In this document: positions 24,214-32,853 of the stretch, in pieces
How positions within the stretch are numbered: the first letter of the stretch is position 1
How the letters are laid out: every line of letters begins with the position of its first letter
Source: Cellulomonas cellasea
GTDB taxonomy: Bacteria > Actinomycetota > Actinomycetes > Actinomycetales > Cellulomonadaceae
Direction: 5' to 3'
Length of the DNA stretch: 64,000 nucleotides
Assembly: GCF_030372105.1 (NCBI RefSeq)
Contig: NZ_JAUDBQ010000018.1
Span: 1 to 64,000, forward strand
Notes under the pieces: model-generated
What the model was told of the DNA's origin: nothing
The model's input: only the letters and a program-made list of their open reading frames with translations
Databases searched by the model: none
Made by a program: the position numbers and the translations under genes

Positions 24214-26178
24214 GTGACAACGCCCGACCGCACCAGCCCGCCCGACGTCGGGACGCCCACCCGGGTGGTCCTGATCGCCCTGCTCTCCACCCTGACGATC
24301 GAGGCGGTGCGCGCCAGCGGCCCGCTGCTCGACCGCGCGTTCGCCTCGGGCGTGGTCACGGCCGGCGTCACCGCGCTGACCACCTACGCCGCCGTCGGCC
24401 TGGTCGTCGCGGCGCTGCTGCTCGCGACCCGGCGTTTCACCTCGGGCTCCCCCTCCGGCCGCACGGTGCTGGCGGGCACACTCGTGCTGGCGGTGGCCCG
24501 GCTCGCCGCGCAGGCCCTCGACGGCGGCGCCCGGTTCGCCGTCGGCCTGGCCACCGCGACAGTGGCCGTCGCCGTCCTCATGCTCGCTGTGGCCTTCGTC
24601 GCGGGGCGCCCGCACGGGGCGCGCGCGGCGGCCGTGGGGCTGGCCCTCGGCACGGGCTTCGCCGCGGGACTGCAGCTCGTGCTCGGCACCTGGGACGCCT
24701 ACTGGCGGCACGGGCCGCTGGGCTGGATCCTCACGATCGCGCTGGTGGGCGGGGCCGTCGCCGTGGCCCGCGTCGTGCGCCGTGACGTCGTGGAGGCGCG
24801 CCCCCGGCGGCTGTGGGTGCTGGGCCCCTCGCTGGGGATCGCAGTGATGGTGCTGGCGAACCCCGCGTTCGCGGCGTCTCAGTCGGGCGCCCGGCTCGAC
24901 GTGGCCGGGCTGGTCGTCGTCGGCGCCTCGACTGTCGCGGTGTGGATGATGCTCGACCCGCAGCGGCTCAACAGCGAGACCCGGGTGCTGGCCGCCGTCA
25001 CCGTGCCACTCGCCCTGGTCGCGGCGTTCCTCACGCAGGGCACGGGCACGCTCGTGGCCATCGGGGCCCTTGGCGTCGCGGCCCCGGTGACGCTGGTGAC
25101 CGCGCTCAGCGTGCGCCGGCCCGCCCCGCGCGGCGGCCTGCGGGTCAGCCTCGCGGCCTCCCTCGTCGGGCTCGGGCTGATCATCCCGCTCGCGCTGTAC
25201 CTCGTCGACTACGACGTGCCGCTGGGCTTCGACAACGCCTGGGTGGTCGTGGCCGCCGGGGTGGCGTTGGCCTGCGGCGGGCTGCGCCGTCGGATGCCCG
25301 CGCTGCCGGGCGCCGATCCTGAGACCGCCGCGCCCGAGCCTGCCGCCCCGCGCGCCAACCCCGTGCGGGCGAACGCCGTCCGCCTGCTCGTGATCCCGGC
25401 CGTGCTGCTCGCCCTCGTGGGCTGGGCCGTCTCCAGCCCCGCGTCCGCCAGCCAGGACCGCGCGCGCTCCGACGAGCTCGTGCTGCTGAGCTGGAACCTG
25501 CACTACGGCGTCGAGCCGGCCACGGCCGTGGACCTCGAGCGCATCGCCTCCGTGATCGAGGAGCACGACCCCGACGTCGTGGCCCTCCAGGAGGTCTCCC
25601 GCGGCTGGGTGCTCGGCGGCGGCGTCGACATGGCCACCTGGCTCTCGCACCGCCTCGGCATGGAGTTCGTCTACGCGCCGGCCGCCGACGCCCAGATGGG
25701 CAATGCGCTGCTGTCCCGCTCGGCGCTGACCGACACGCAGGTCACCGAGCTGCCCATCGGCGCCGGGCCGCAGCAGCGCTCCGCCATCACGGCCACCGTC
25801 ACGCTGGCCGACGGATCGCCGATCCGGGTGACGTCGGTGCACCTGCAGCACCGCGACGAGAACACCCCCACCCGCATCGACCAGCTCGAGGCCCTGCTGG
25901 CCGCGGAGCCGCACGGCGACGAGCCCGCGGTGATCGCGGGCGACCTCAACGCGGAGCCGGGCTGGCCCGAGCTCGAGCTGCTCGCCGACGACGGCTGGAC
26001 CAGTGCCGTGGACTCCGCCGGCGACCCCGACGCGCTGACCTTCCCCAGCGACGACCCGCAGGTGCGGATCGACTGGGTGCTGGGCGCGGGCGTCGAGTTC
26101 AGCGACGTGCGGGTGCTCACCGGCGAGGGGTCGTCCGACCACCTGCCGATCGTGGCGCGCGTCCGGGCCGCTGGCTGA
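24214..26178 (+). CDS. Polytopic membrane protein fused to endonuclease/exonuclease/phosphatase domain
   Basis: A 654-residue protein. Residues ~15-415 form about a dozen hydrophobic segments with no family I can name. From ~425 to the end is an endonuclease/exonuclease/phosphatase domain with its canonical motifs: LSWNLHYG, VVALQEVSRG, a QQRSAI strand, VIAGDLNAEPGW, RIDWVLG and the catalytic SSDHLPI. If the ends are placed by the usual rule, the domain lies outside the membrane. Substrates of this superfamily range from nucleic acids to phosphoinositides and sphingomyelin; a phospholipid-like substrate would suit a membrane-tethered enzyme. Confidence 0.85.
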   Translation: MTTPDRTSPPDVGTPTRVVLIALLSTLTIEAVRASGPLLDRAFASGVVTAGVTALTTYAAVGLVVAALLLATRRFTSGSPSGRTVLAGTLVLAVARLAAQALDGGARFAVGLATATVAVAVLMLAVAFVAGRPHGARAAAVGLALGTGFAAGLQLVLGTWDAYWRHGPLGWILTIALVGGAVAVARVVRRDVVEARPRRLWVLGPSLGIAVMVLANPAFAASQSGARLDVAGLVVVGASTVAVWMMLDPQRLNSETRVLAAVTVPLALVAAFLTQGTGTLVAIGALGVAAPVTLVTALSVRRPAPRGGLRVSLAASLVGLGLIIPLALYLVDYDVPLGFDNAWVVVAAGVALACGGLRRRMPALPGADPETAAPEPAAPRANPVRANAVRLLVIPAVLLALVGWAVSSPASASQDRARSDELVLLSWNLHYGVEPATAVDLERIASVIEEHDPDVVALQEVSRGWVLGGGVDMATWLSHRLGMEFVYAPAADAQMGNALLSRSALTDTQVTELPIGAGPQQRSAITATVTLADGSPIRVTSVHLQHRDENTPTRIDQLEALLAAEPHGDEPAVIAGDLNAEPGWPELELLADDGWTSAVDSAGDPDALTFPSDDPQVRIDWVLGAGVEFSDVRVLTGEGSSDHLPIVARVRAAG

Positions 26179-26181
26179 GGG

Positions 26182-27630
26182 CTACCCCTCCTGCACGTGG
26201 TGCAGCATGCGGGCGACCTCGGCGATCGAGCCGGTGATCGACGGGTACACCGTGAACGCGCTCGCCACGTCGTCGACGGTGAGCCGGTGCGCCACCGCCA
26301 GCGTGATCGGGAAGATCAGCTCGCTGGCGCGGGGCGCGACGACCACCCCGCCGAGCACCTGCCCCGCCGGGTGGGCGAAGAGCTTCACGAAGCCGTCCTT
26401 GAGGCCGAGCATCTTGGCGCGGGGGTTGCGGGTCAACGGCAGCATGCTCGTCACATACGGCGTGCCGTCACGCTGCAGGCCCGCCTCGCTCGCCCCCACC
26501 GTCGCGATCTCGGGCGCGGTGAAGATGTTCGCCGCGACCGCGGGCAGCGCGAGCGGGACCACGGCGTCGCCCAGCGCGTGGGACATCGCGATGCGGCCCT
26601 GCATGGCGGCCACCGAGGCCAGTGGCAGCACCCCCGTGACGTCTCCCGCGGCGTAGACGCCCCGAGCGGTTGTCCGCGAGACCTTGTCCACCTCGATGTG
26701 CCCGCTCTCCGTGAGCCGCACCCCGGCGCCCTCGAGGCCGAGGCCGGCGGTGCTGGGCGTCGACCCGACGGCCATCAGGGCGTGTGAGCCCTCCACCGTC
26801 CGGCCGTCGGCCAGCGTCACCAGCACGCCGTCGGCGGTGCGGCGCACGGACTGCGCGCGCGAGCGGGACATCACTGTCATCCCACGGCTGCGGAACACCT
26901 CCTCGATGAGGGCCGCCGCGTCGGCGTCCTCCCCCGGGAGCACCCGGTCGCGGCTGGAGACCAGCACCACGTCGGAGCCCAAGGAGACGTACGCCCCGGC
27001 GAACTCGGCCCCGGTGACCCCGGAGCCGATCACCACGAGGCGCTCCGGCAGCGACTTCAGGTCGTAGAGCTGCGTCCAGGTGAGGATCCGCTCGCCGTCG
27101 GGCTGCGCGTCCGGCAGCACCCGGGGGGTGGCGCCGGTGGCGATCAGCACCACGTCCGCCTCGAACACGTGCTCCCCGCCGCCGGCCTCCTGCGCGAGGA
27201 CGCGCTGCGGCCCGTCGAGCCGCGCGCTGCCGATCACCACCCGGACGCCCTCGCGGTCGAGCCGGGCGCGGATGTCCTGGGACTGCGCGGCCGCGAGCGC
27301 GAGGACGCGCGCGTTCACCTCGTCCAGGTCGACGCGGTGGCGCTCGGACTCCGTGGGGCCGTCCGCGGCGACTCCGGCCGCGCCGGGCACGTCGAGCCGG
27401 ATGCCCAGGTCGGGGGCCCGGTCCGCGATCGTCATCCACTCGGCCGTCGCGATCAGGGTCTTGGACGGGACGGCGTCGGTGAGCACCGCGGCGCCGCCGA
27501 GCCCGGTCCGCTCGACCACTGTGACCTGGGCGCCCAGCCGGCGCGCGACGAGCGCCGCCTCATATCCGCCAGGGCCGCCGCCCACGATGACGACACGGCT
27601 GGCCTGCAGGTCATGAAGGGGGGTGTTCAC
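26182..27630 (-). CDS. lpdA: NAD(P)H-quinone reductase, LpdA (Rv3303c) type
   Basis: A 482-residue flavoprotein of the pyridine nucleotide-disulfide oxidoreductase fold: FAD-binding VVIVGGGPGGYEAALVARRLG, NAD-binding LVVIGSGVTGAEFAGAYVSLG, a second FAD motif GVYAAGDVTG and the C-terminal dimerisation domain. Where dihydrolipoamide dehydrogenases have the CxxxxC redox pair, this protein reads GGAAVLTDAVPSKTLI without cysteines, the mark of mycobacterial LpdA, which reduces quinones instead of lipoamide. It converges on the membrane phosphatase gene and is divergent from punA. The GTG start has CACAAT 6 nt upstream. Confidence 0.9.
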   Translation of the reverse strand: MNTPLHDLQASRVVIVGGGPGGYEAALVARRLGAQVTVVERTGLGGAAVLTDAVPSKTLIATAEWMTIADRAPDLGIRLDVPGAAGVAADGPTESERHRVDLDEVNARVLALAAAQSQDIRARLDREGVRVVIGSARLDGPQRVLAQEAGGGEHVFEADVVLIATGATPRVLPDAQPDGERILTWTQLYDLKSLPERLVVIGSGVTGAEFAGAYVSLGSDVVLVSSRDRVLPGEDADAAALIEEVFRSRGMTVMSRSRAQSVRRTADGVLVTLADGRTVEGSHALMAVGSTPSTAGLGLEGAGVRLTESGHIEVDKVSRTTARGVYAAGDVTGVLPLASVAAMQGRIAMSHALGDAVVPLALPAVAANIFTAPEIATVGASEAGLQRDGTPYVTSMLPLTRNPRAKMLGLKDGFVKLFAHPAGQVLGGVVVAPRASELIFPITLAVAHRLTVDDVASAFTVYPSITGSIAEVARMLHHVQEG

Positions 27631-27769
27631 GCCCCCATTGTGCCGTCCTGCCCCGTCCGCGCAGGTCGGAAGGACCTGGCGCGGCGCTGGCGCGGTGTCG
27701 GCTCGGCGCCGGGGCGGCGCAGCCTCGGGCGCGCGCCGCGTCGCGGGCGAGATCAGGCGGCGCGGCCAC

Positions 27770-27775
27770 TAACCT
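27770..27775 (+). promoter_or_regulatory. -10 box TAACCT, leaderless type, for punA
   Basis: TAACCT ends 6 nt before the ATG at 27782. Confidence 0.5.
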
Positions 27776-27781
27776 CGACGC

Positions 27782-28645
27782 ATGTCTGAACTCGACGACC
27801 CCCGCACCGACCCCTTCGACGTGGCCCGCCTGGCGGCCGAGCACCTGGCGCGGGTGACCGGCGTCGAGCGGCATGACATCGCGCTCGTCCTCGGCTCCGG
27901 CTGGGGCGGCGCCGCCGACCTGCTGGGCGAGACGGTGGCCGAGGTCCCCAGCCACGAGATCCCCGGCTTCTCCGCCCCCGCGGTGCCCGGCCACGTCGGC
28001 ACCACCCGCTCCATCCGGGTCGCCGGGGAGGACGGGGCGCCGGACCGCCACGTGCTGGTCATCGGCTCCCGCACGCACCTGTACGAGGGGCGCGGGGTGC
28101 GCCGCGTCGTGCACGGCGTCCGCACGGCCGCCGCCGCGGGCGCGCACACCATCGTGCTGACCAACGGCTGCGGCGGCCTGAACCCGGACTGGGCGCCCGG
28201 CACCCCCGTGCTCATCCGCGACCACATCAACCTGACGGCCACGTCGCCGCTCGAGGGCGCGACGTTCGTCGACCTCACCGACCTGTACGCGCAGCGCCTG
28301 CGCGATCTGGCCCGCACCGTCGACCCGAGCCTCGACGAGGGCGTCTACGTCCAGTTCCGGGGGCCGCACTACGAGACCCCCGCAGAGGTCACGATGGCCG
28401 GCCGCATGGGCGGCGACCTGGTGGGCATGTCCACCACCCTCGAGGCCATCGCCGCCCGGCAGGCCGGCATGGAGGTGCTGGGGCTCTCCCTCGTGACGAA
28501 CCTCGCCGCCGGCATCAGCCCGGTTCCGCTGTCCCACGCGGAGGTCATCGAGGCCGGCCAGGCCGCGGGCCCGCGCATCAGCGCGCTGCTCGCCTCGATC
28601 GTGCGCCGCCTGGACGACGCGTCGGCGACGCCGTCGGTAGATTGA
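27782..28645 (+). CDS. punA: Purine nucleoside phosphorylase
   Basis: A 287-residue trimeric-type (class II) purine nucleoside phosphorylase that splits guanosine, inosine and deoxy forms into base and (deoxy)ribose 1-phosphate. Motifs: LVLGSGWGGAADLL at the phosphate site, GRTHLYEG-like IGSRTHLYEGRG, TNGCGGLNP, and VYVQFRGPHYETPAEV followed by GADLVGMST-like GGDLVGMSTTLEAIAARQAGMEVLGLSLVTNLAAG. It heads the nucleoside-related stretch and is followed after 5 bp by a phosphosugar mutase that could take the pentose 1-phosphate onward. Confidence 0.95.
   Translation: MSELDDPRTDPFDVARLAAEHLARVTGVERHDIALVLGSGWGGAADLLGETVAEVPSHEIPGFSAPAVPGHVGTTRSIRVAGEDGAPDRHVLVIGSRTHLYEGRGVRRVVHGVRTAAAAGAHTIVLTNGCGGLNPDWAPGTPVLIRDHINLTATSPLEGATFVDLTDLYAQRLRDLARTVDPSLDEGVYVQFRGPHYETPAEVTMAGRMGGDLVGMSTTLEAIAARQAGMEVLGLSLVTNLAAGISPVPLSHAEVIEAGQAAGPRISALLASIVRRLDDASATPSVD
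28638..28643 (+). promoter_or_regulatory. -10 box TAGATT, leaderless type, inside the end of punA
   Basis: TAGATT ends 7 nt before the ATG at 28651 and overlaps the punA stop codon. The mutase gene may therefore have its own promoter in addition to read-through from punA. It supports ATG 28651 over the TTG at 28642. Confidence 0.45.
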
Positions 28646-28650
28646 GCGAC

Positions 28651-30537
28651 ATGGCGACCGCCGACGCATGGCCCCAGGTGCAGGACAGGGTGCGAGCCTG
28701 GATCGCTGACGATCCGGACCCCACCACCGCCGCCGAGCTCGCGGAGCTGCTCGCGACCGCCGGCGCCTCCCTTGAGGAGGTCGAGGCGGGACGTGTCCCC
28801 GGCAGCGACCTCCCGCCCGAGCAGGAGCAGCTCGTCAGCGATGTCGAGCGCGCCCGCGCCGAGCTCGAGGACCGGTTCGCGGGCACCCTGCAGTTCGGCA
28901 CCGCCGGCCTGCGGGGCGCCATCGCAAGCGGCCCCAACCGGATGAACCGCGCTGTGGTGATCCGGGCCGCCGCGGGCCTCGCCGGCTACCTGCGCGCCCA
29001 GCTCCCCGCCGCCCGGCCCGCGCCGCGCGTCGTGATCGGGTACGACGCCCGGCACCGCTCCGCCGACTTCGCCCGGGACACCGCCGCCGTCATGACGGCC
29101 GCGGGCATCGAGGCACTGATGCTCCCCGCGCCGCTGCCCACCCCCGTGCTGGCCTTCGCCGTCCGCCACCTGGGCGCCGACGCCGGGGTCATGGTCACGG
29201 CGAGCCACAACCCGCCGCAGGACAACGGCTACAAGGTGTACCTCGGCGGCCGGGTCGCCGCCGGCGGGGCGCAGGGCTCGCAGATCGTGCCGCCCGCCGA
29301 CGCGGAGATCGCCGCGGAGATCGCCCGCGTCGAGTCCGTCGCGTCGGTGCCGCGCGCCGACTCCGGCTGGACGGTGCTGGGCCCCGAGGTGCTCGACGAG
29401 TACGTCGCCGCGGTGCTGACCCTCGCCGACCCGAGCGAGCTGGCCCGCGTCCAGGCGAGCGACCTCAGGGTCGTGCTGACGCCGCTGCACGGCGTGGGCG
29501 GCGCCGTGGCCCACCGGGTGCTGGCCGCCGCCGGGTTCAGCGACGTCACGCTGGTGCCCGAGCAGGCCGACCCCGACCCCGACTTCCCCACCGTCGCCTT
29601 CCCCAACCCGGAGGAGGCCGGCGCGATGGACTACGCGCTGGGCCTCGCACAGGACCGGGACGCGGACCTGGTGCTGGCCCTCGACCCGGACGCCGACAGG
29701 TGCGCCGTGGCCGTCGACGACCCCGCCTCACGCACCTACCGCGGGCCGGGCACCGCGGCCGCGGACGGCTGGCGGATGCTGCGCGGCGACGAGGTGGGCG
29801 CCCTGCTGGGCGCGCTCGCCGCCGGCGCCATCGACGGCGTGGGCACGTTCGTGGCCGGCACGCCCGACGACCGCGAGCTCGTGTTCGCCAACTCGATCGT
29901 CTCCTCGCGGCTGCTCGCGGAGATCGCGCAGGCCGCCGGGGCACGGCACGAGGAGACCCTCACGGGCTTCAAGTGGATCTCCCGCGTGGACGGCCTGGCC
30001 TACGGGTACGAGGAGGCGCTCGGGTACTGCGTCGACCCGGCGCATGTGCGGGACAAGGACGGCATCTCCGCCGCGCTGGTCATCGCGCAGCTCGCGGCGA
30101 CGCTCAAGGCCAACGGACGCACCCTCGTCGGGGTGCTGGACGACTTGGCCCGCGACCACGGCCTGTACGTCACGGACCAGCTCTCCGCGCGCTTCACGGA
30201 CCTCGCGCAGATCCCCGCGACGATGGCCCGGCTGCGGGACAACCCCCCGGCCACGCTGGGCGGCTCCCCCGTGACGAAGGTCGTCGACCTGGAGGCGGGC
30301 ACCGACGCCGAGCGCGGCGGGCTCCCCCCGACGGTGGGGCTGCGCCTGCTCGCCGAGGACGGCACCCGCGCGATCGTGCGGCCCAGCGGCACCGAGCCGA
30401 AGGTGAAGTGCTACCTCGAGGTGATCGTCGAGGTCGGCGAGCACGCCAGCGAGGCGAAGATGATGAGCGCACGCCAGCACGCGCGCGACCGGCTCGACGC
30501 GGTGCGCCGCGACCTCGAGGCCGCCCTCGGCCTCTAG
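28651..30537 (+). CDS. Phosphohexomutase-superfamily enzyme, PGM2-like; probable phosphopentomutase
   Basis: A 628-residue alpha-D-phosphohexomutase-fold enzyme. The substrate entry GTAGLRGAI, active-site phosphoserine loop MVTASHNPPQDNGYKVYLGG, metal loop ALDPDADRC, sugar-binding loop GYEEALGYC and phosphate-binding loop RPSGTEPKVKCYLEV are in order. The length and N-terminal extension (~70 residues) match the PGM2/PMM2-type branch, of which human PGM2 acts mainly as a phosphopentomutase. With punA in front, deoC next and no deoB in view, conversion of (deoxy)ribose 1-phosphate to 5-phosphate is the likely role; hexose mutase activity is the alternative. A strong terminator follows. Confidence 0.88.
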   Translation: MATADAWPQVQDRVRAWIADDPDPTTAAELAELLATAGASLEEVEAGRVPGSDLPPEQEQLVSDVERARAELEDRFAGTLQFGTAGLRGAIASGPNRMNRAVVIRAAAGLAGYLRAQLPAARPAPRVVIGYDARHRSADFARDTAAVMTAAGIEALMLPAPLPTPVLAFAVRHLGADAGVMVTASHNPPQDNGYKVYLGGRVAAGGAQGSQIVPPADAEIAAEIARVESVASVPRADSGWTVLGPEVLDEYVAAVLTLADPSELARVQASDLRVVLTPLHGVGGAVAHRVLAAAGFSDVTLVPEQADPDPDFPTVAFPNPEEAGAMDYALGLAQDRDADLVLALDPDADRCAVAVDDPASRTYRGPGTAAADGWRMLRGDEVGALLGALAAGAIDGVGTFVAGTPDDRELVFANSIVSSRLLAEIAQAAGARHEETLTGFKWISRVDGLAYGYEEALGYCVDPAHVRDKDGISAALVIAQLAATLKANGRTLVGVLDDLARDHGLYVTDQLSARFTDLAQIPATMARLRDNPPATLGGSPVTKVVDLEAGTDAERGGLPPTVGLRLLAEDGTRAIVRPSGTEPKVKCYLEVIVEVGEHASEAKMMSARQHARDRLDAVRRDLEAALGL

Positions 30538-30557
30538 GTCGGAAACGGCCGAGACGC

Positions 30558-30599
30558 ACAGCAGCCGGCGGCCCCGTTGACCGGGCCGCCGGCTGCTGT
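30558..30599. terminator. Bidirectional hairpin terminator
   Basis: A perfect 17-bp inverted repeat (30558-30574 with 30583-30599) with an 8-nt loop lies between the convergent mutase and deoC genes. Arms begin ACAGCAG and end CTGCTGT, as in the hairpin at 20020-20060. Confidence 0.8.
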
Positions 30600-30622
30600 C
30601 ATGTGCGGGTCGTGCCGCCGGC

Positions 30623-31297
30623 TCAGTAGCCGGAGTCGGCCTCCAGGCCGGCCAGCACGGCGGCCGTCCCCGACAGGCCCAGGCGCGTCGCGCCCGCCTC
30701 GATCATCGCGAGCGCGTCGGCGCTGGTGCGCACCCCGCCCGACGCCTTGATGCCGAGGCGTCCGCCCACCGTCGCGTGCATCAGCTCGATGGCGTGCACG
30801 GTGGCGCCCCCGGCCGGGTGGAAGCCCGTGGAGGTCTTGACGAAGTCCGCGCCCGCGGCCTCGGCCGCCTGGCACACCGCGACGATCTCCTCATCGCTCA
30901 ACGCCGCCGACTCGATGATGACCTTGAGCACCACAGGCGCCGGGGCTGCCGCGCGCACCGCGGCGATGTCCGCCTGCACCGACGCGAACTGCCCGGCCTT
31001 GGCCGCGCCCACGTCGATGACCATGTCCACCTCGTCGGCGCCGTCGACCACCGCGCGGGCGGCCTCGGCGGCCTTGACCTCGCTGTGGTGCTTGCCGGAC
31101 GGGAACCCGCACACCGTCGCGACCTTCAGGCCGCCCGCGTCGAGCGGCAGGAACGACGGCGAGACGCACACCGAGTACACGCCCAGGCGCTGCCCCTCGG
31201 CGATGAGCGCCGCGACGTCGTCCGCCGTGGCCTCCGGCTTGAGGAGCGTGTGGTCGACGTACTGGGCCAGGGTCGTCGGGTCGATGTTCGTGGTCAT
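30623..31297 (-). CDS. deoC: Deoxyribose-phosphate aldolase
   Basis: A 224-residue class I aldolase that cleaves 2-deoxyribose 5-phosphate to acetaldehyde and glyceraldehyde 3-phosphate. The barrel shows [21 protein letters not shown]-like [26 protein letters not shown], the Schiff-base Lys region [17 protein letters not shown], and the second active-site Lys in [17 protein letters not shown], then [16 protein letters not shown] sits upstream of the ATG, which overlaps the add stop by 4 bp (ATGA). It converges on the mutase gene that should supply its substrate. Confidence 0.96.
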   Translation of the reverse strand: MTTNIDPTTLAQYVDHTLLKPEATADDVAALIAEGQRLGVYSVCVSPSFLPLDAGGLKVATVCGFPSGKHHSEVKAAEAARAVVDGADEVDMVIDVGAAKAGQFASVQADIAAVRAAAPAPVVLKVIIESAALSDEEIVAVCQAAEAAGADFVKTSTGFHPAGGATVHAIELMHATVGGRLGIKASGGVRTSADALAMIEAGATRLGLSGTAAVLAGLEADSGY

Positions 31298-32400
31298 GCG
31301 CGGTGCCTCCCGCTGCCGTTCTGCGAATAGGCCGGGAGGATCACCCGGTCGATCAGGTCGCGCCGCTCGGGCAGCGCGAGGAAGGAGTGCTCGGCGGCGG
31401 TGACCGTCACGTCGCGCAGGTCGTCGAGGGTCCAGCCCGCCTCCGCCGCCAACAGGGCGAACTCGCGGGTGAGCGAGGTGCCGGACTGCAGGCGGTTGTC
31501 GGTGCTGACGGTCACAGCGAAGCCGAGCCGCCGCAGCGTCGTCACCGGGTGCTCGGCGATGGACCGCGCGGCGCCCGTCTGCAGGTTCGAGGACGGGCAC
31601 AGCTCAAGCGGGATGCGCCGGTCCAGCACCCACTGCGCGAGCCGTCCGAGCCGGGCATGGGGCATGCCGTCCGGGCCCGTCGTGACGGTGATGTCGTCCA
31701 TGATCCGCACGCCGTGGCCGAGGCGCAGGGCCCCCGCGACCTGCACGGCCTCGGCGATGGACTCGAGCCCGGCGGCCTCCCCGGCGTGCACCGTCACGGG
31801 GAAGCTGGCCTCGCGCAGCATGCGGAACGCCGACGCCTGACGTGACGGCGGGAAGCCCTGCTCGGCCCCGGCGATGTCGAATCCGACCACGCCGCGGTCA
31901 CGGTTCGCCAGGGCGAGCGCGGCGATCTCGTCGCCGCGGTCGGCGTGCCGCATCGCCGTCAGCAGCGTGCCGACGCGGATCTCGCGGCCGTCCTCGGCGG
32001 CCAGGGCGACGCCCTCGTCGAAGCCCGCCTGCACGGCGTCGACGACCTCCTGCAGGCTCAGGCCACCCTGCAGGTGCTGCTCGGGCGCATACCGCTGCTC
32101 CGCGTAGACGACGCCGTCGGCGGCCAGGTCGAGCACGGCCTCGCGGGCGACGCGCCGCAGGTTGTCAGCCGTCTGCATGACGGCGACGGTGTGCGCGAAC
32201 GTCTCCAGGTAGCGCTCGAGGGAGCCCGAGTCGGCGGCCTCGACGAACCAGCGCGCCAGGGCGTCCGGGTCCGCGGCTGGCAGCTCGTGGCCGGCCTCTC
32301 GCGCGAGCTCCACGATCGTCGCGGCCCGCAGCCCGCCGTCGAGGTGGTCGTGCAGCAGCACCTTGGGCAGCACGGCGATCTGGTCGGCGGCGAGGGTCAT
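31294..32400 (-). CDS. add: Adenosine deaminase
   Basis: A 368-residue zinc enzyme that deaminates (deoxy)adenosine to (deoxy)inosine, which PunA can then phosphorolyse. Zinc and substrate residues are visible: [12 protein letters not shown] at the N-terminus, [37 protein letters not shown] (zinc His and catalytic Glu), [21 protein letters not shown] and [16 protein letters not shown]. The usual HxHLDG start is LLHDHLDG, as in many actinobacterial enzymes. The ATG follows TACGGT by 6 nt, so the add-deoC pair probably has a leaderless transcript. Confidence 0.95.
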   Translation of the reverse strand: MTLAADQIAVLPKVLLHDHLDGGLRAATIVELAREAGHELPAADPDALARWFVEAADSGSLERYLETFAHTVAVMQTADNLRRVAREAVLDLAADGVVYAEQRYAPEQHLQGGLSLQEVVDAVQAGFDEGVALAAEDGREIRVGTLLTAMRHADRGDEIAALALANRDRGVVGFDIAGAEQGFPPSRQASAFRMLREASFPVTVHAGEAAGLESIAEAVQVAGALRLGHGVRIMDDITVTTGPDGMPHARLGRLAQWVLDRRIPLELCPSSNLQTGAARSIAEHPVTTLRRLGFAVTVSTDNRLQSGTSLTREFALLAAEAGWTLDDLRDVTVTAAEHSFLALPERRDLIDRVILPAYSQNGSGRHRA

Positions 32401-32406
32401 GGTCCC

Positions 32407-32412
32407 ACCGTA
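32407..32412 (-). promoter_or_regulatory. -10 box TACGGT, leaderless type, for add-deoC
   Basis: On the minus strand TACGGT ends 6 nt before the ATG at 32400. Confidence 0.5.
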
Positions 32413-32435
32413 GTGGTCGGTGGGGACTGCTCCGA

Positions 32436-32741
32436 TCAGGGGTAGTCGTCGCGCTCGTCGGGCGGGACCTCACGGGTCTGCTCGGTCACGTCGGCCACAT
32501 TCGCCTTGTCCTCGAGGTCGGGCCGCGGCGCGTCGGGGCGGTACTCCTCGACGACGCCGGCCGCCGGGTCGACGACCGTCACGTCGGTGGCCGCCTCCTC
32601 GTCGCGCAGCTCGTCGGAGGCCTGCTCGTCGTCGATCTCGTCGAGCTCGAACGGCGAGGGGTCCGCCTCGGTGGTGTCGCGCAGCGATGGCCGCGTCAGG
32701 CCTGCGTCACGCCAGGAGTCCTTGCCGGGCACGGTGCTCAT
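32436..32741 (-). CDS. Acidic hypothetical protein
   Basis: A 101-residue, very acidic protein with many Asp/Glu and a few Pro, no hydrophobic segment and no cysteine. It is probably largely disordered in its second half ([32 protein letters not shown]). A strong GGGAGG lies 4 nt before the ATG, which supports real translation. It sits between the nucleoside transporter operon and add, but add has its own promoter, so co-function is not implied. I recognise no family. Confidence 0.7.
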   Translation of the reverse strand: MSTVPGKDSWRDAGLTRPSLRDTTEADPSPFELDEIDDEQASDELRDEEAATDVTVVDPAAGVVEEYRPDAPRPDLEDKANVADVTEQTREVPPDERDDYP

Positions 32742-32853
32742 GATTCCTCCCGGGGGATGAGGACGGCTCGTGCGGTTCCATCGTGGACCGCCCCGGCGGC
32801 CTGTGCCAACAGGACAGAGCGGTCATCCCCCGCGGATCGCGCCCGCGTCGGCC

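Noticed and set aside
26182-27630. Dihydrolipoamide dehydrogenase
   Set aside because: The CxxxxC redox pair is absent (GGAAVLTDAVPSK), so it was called an LpdA-type quinone reductase.
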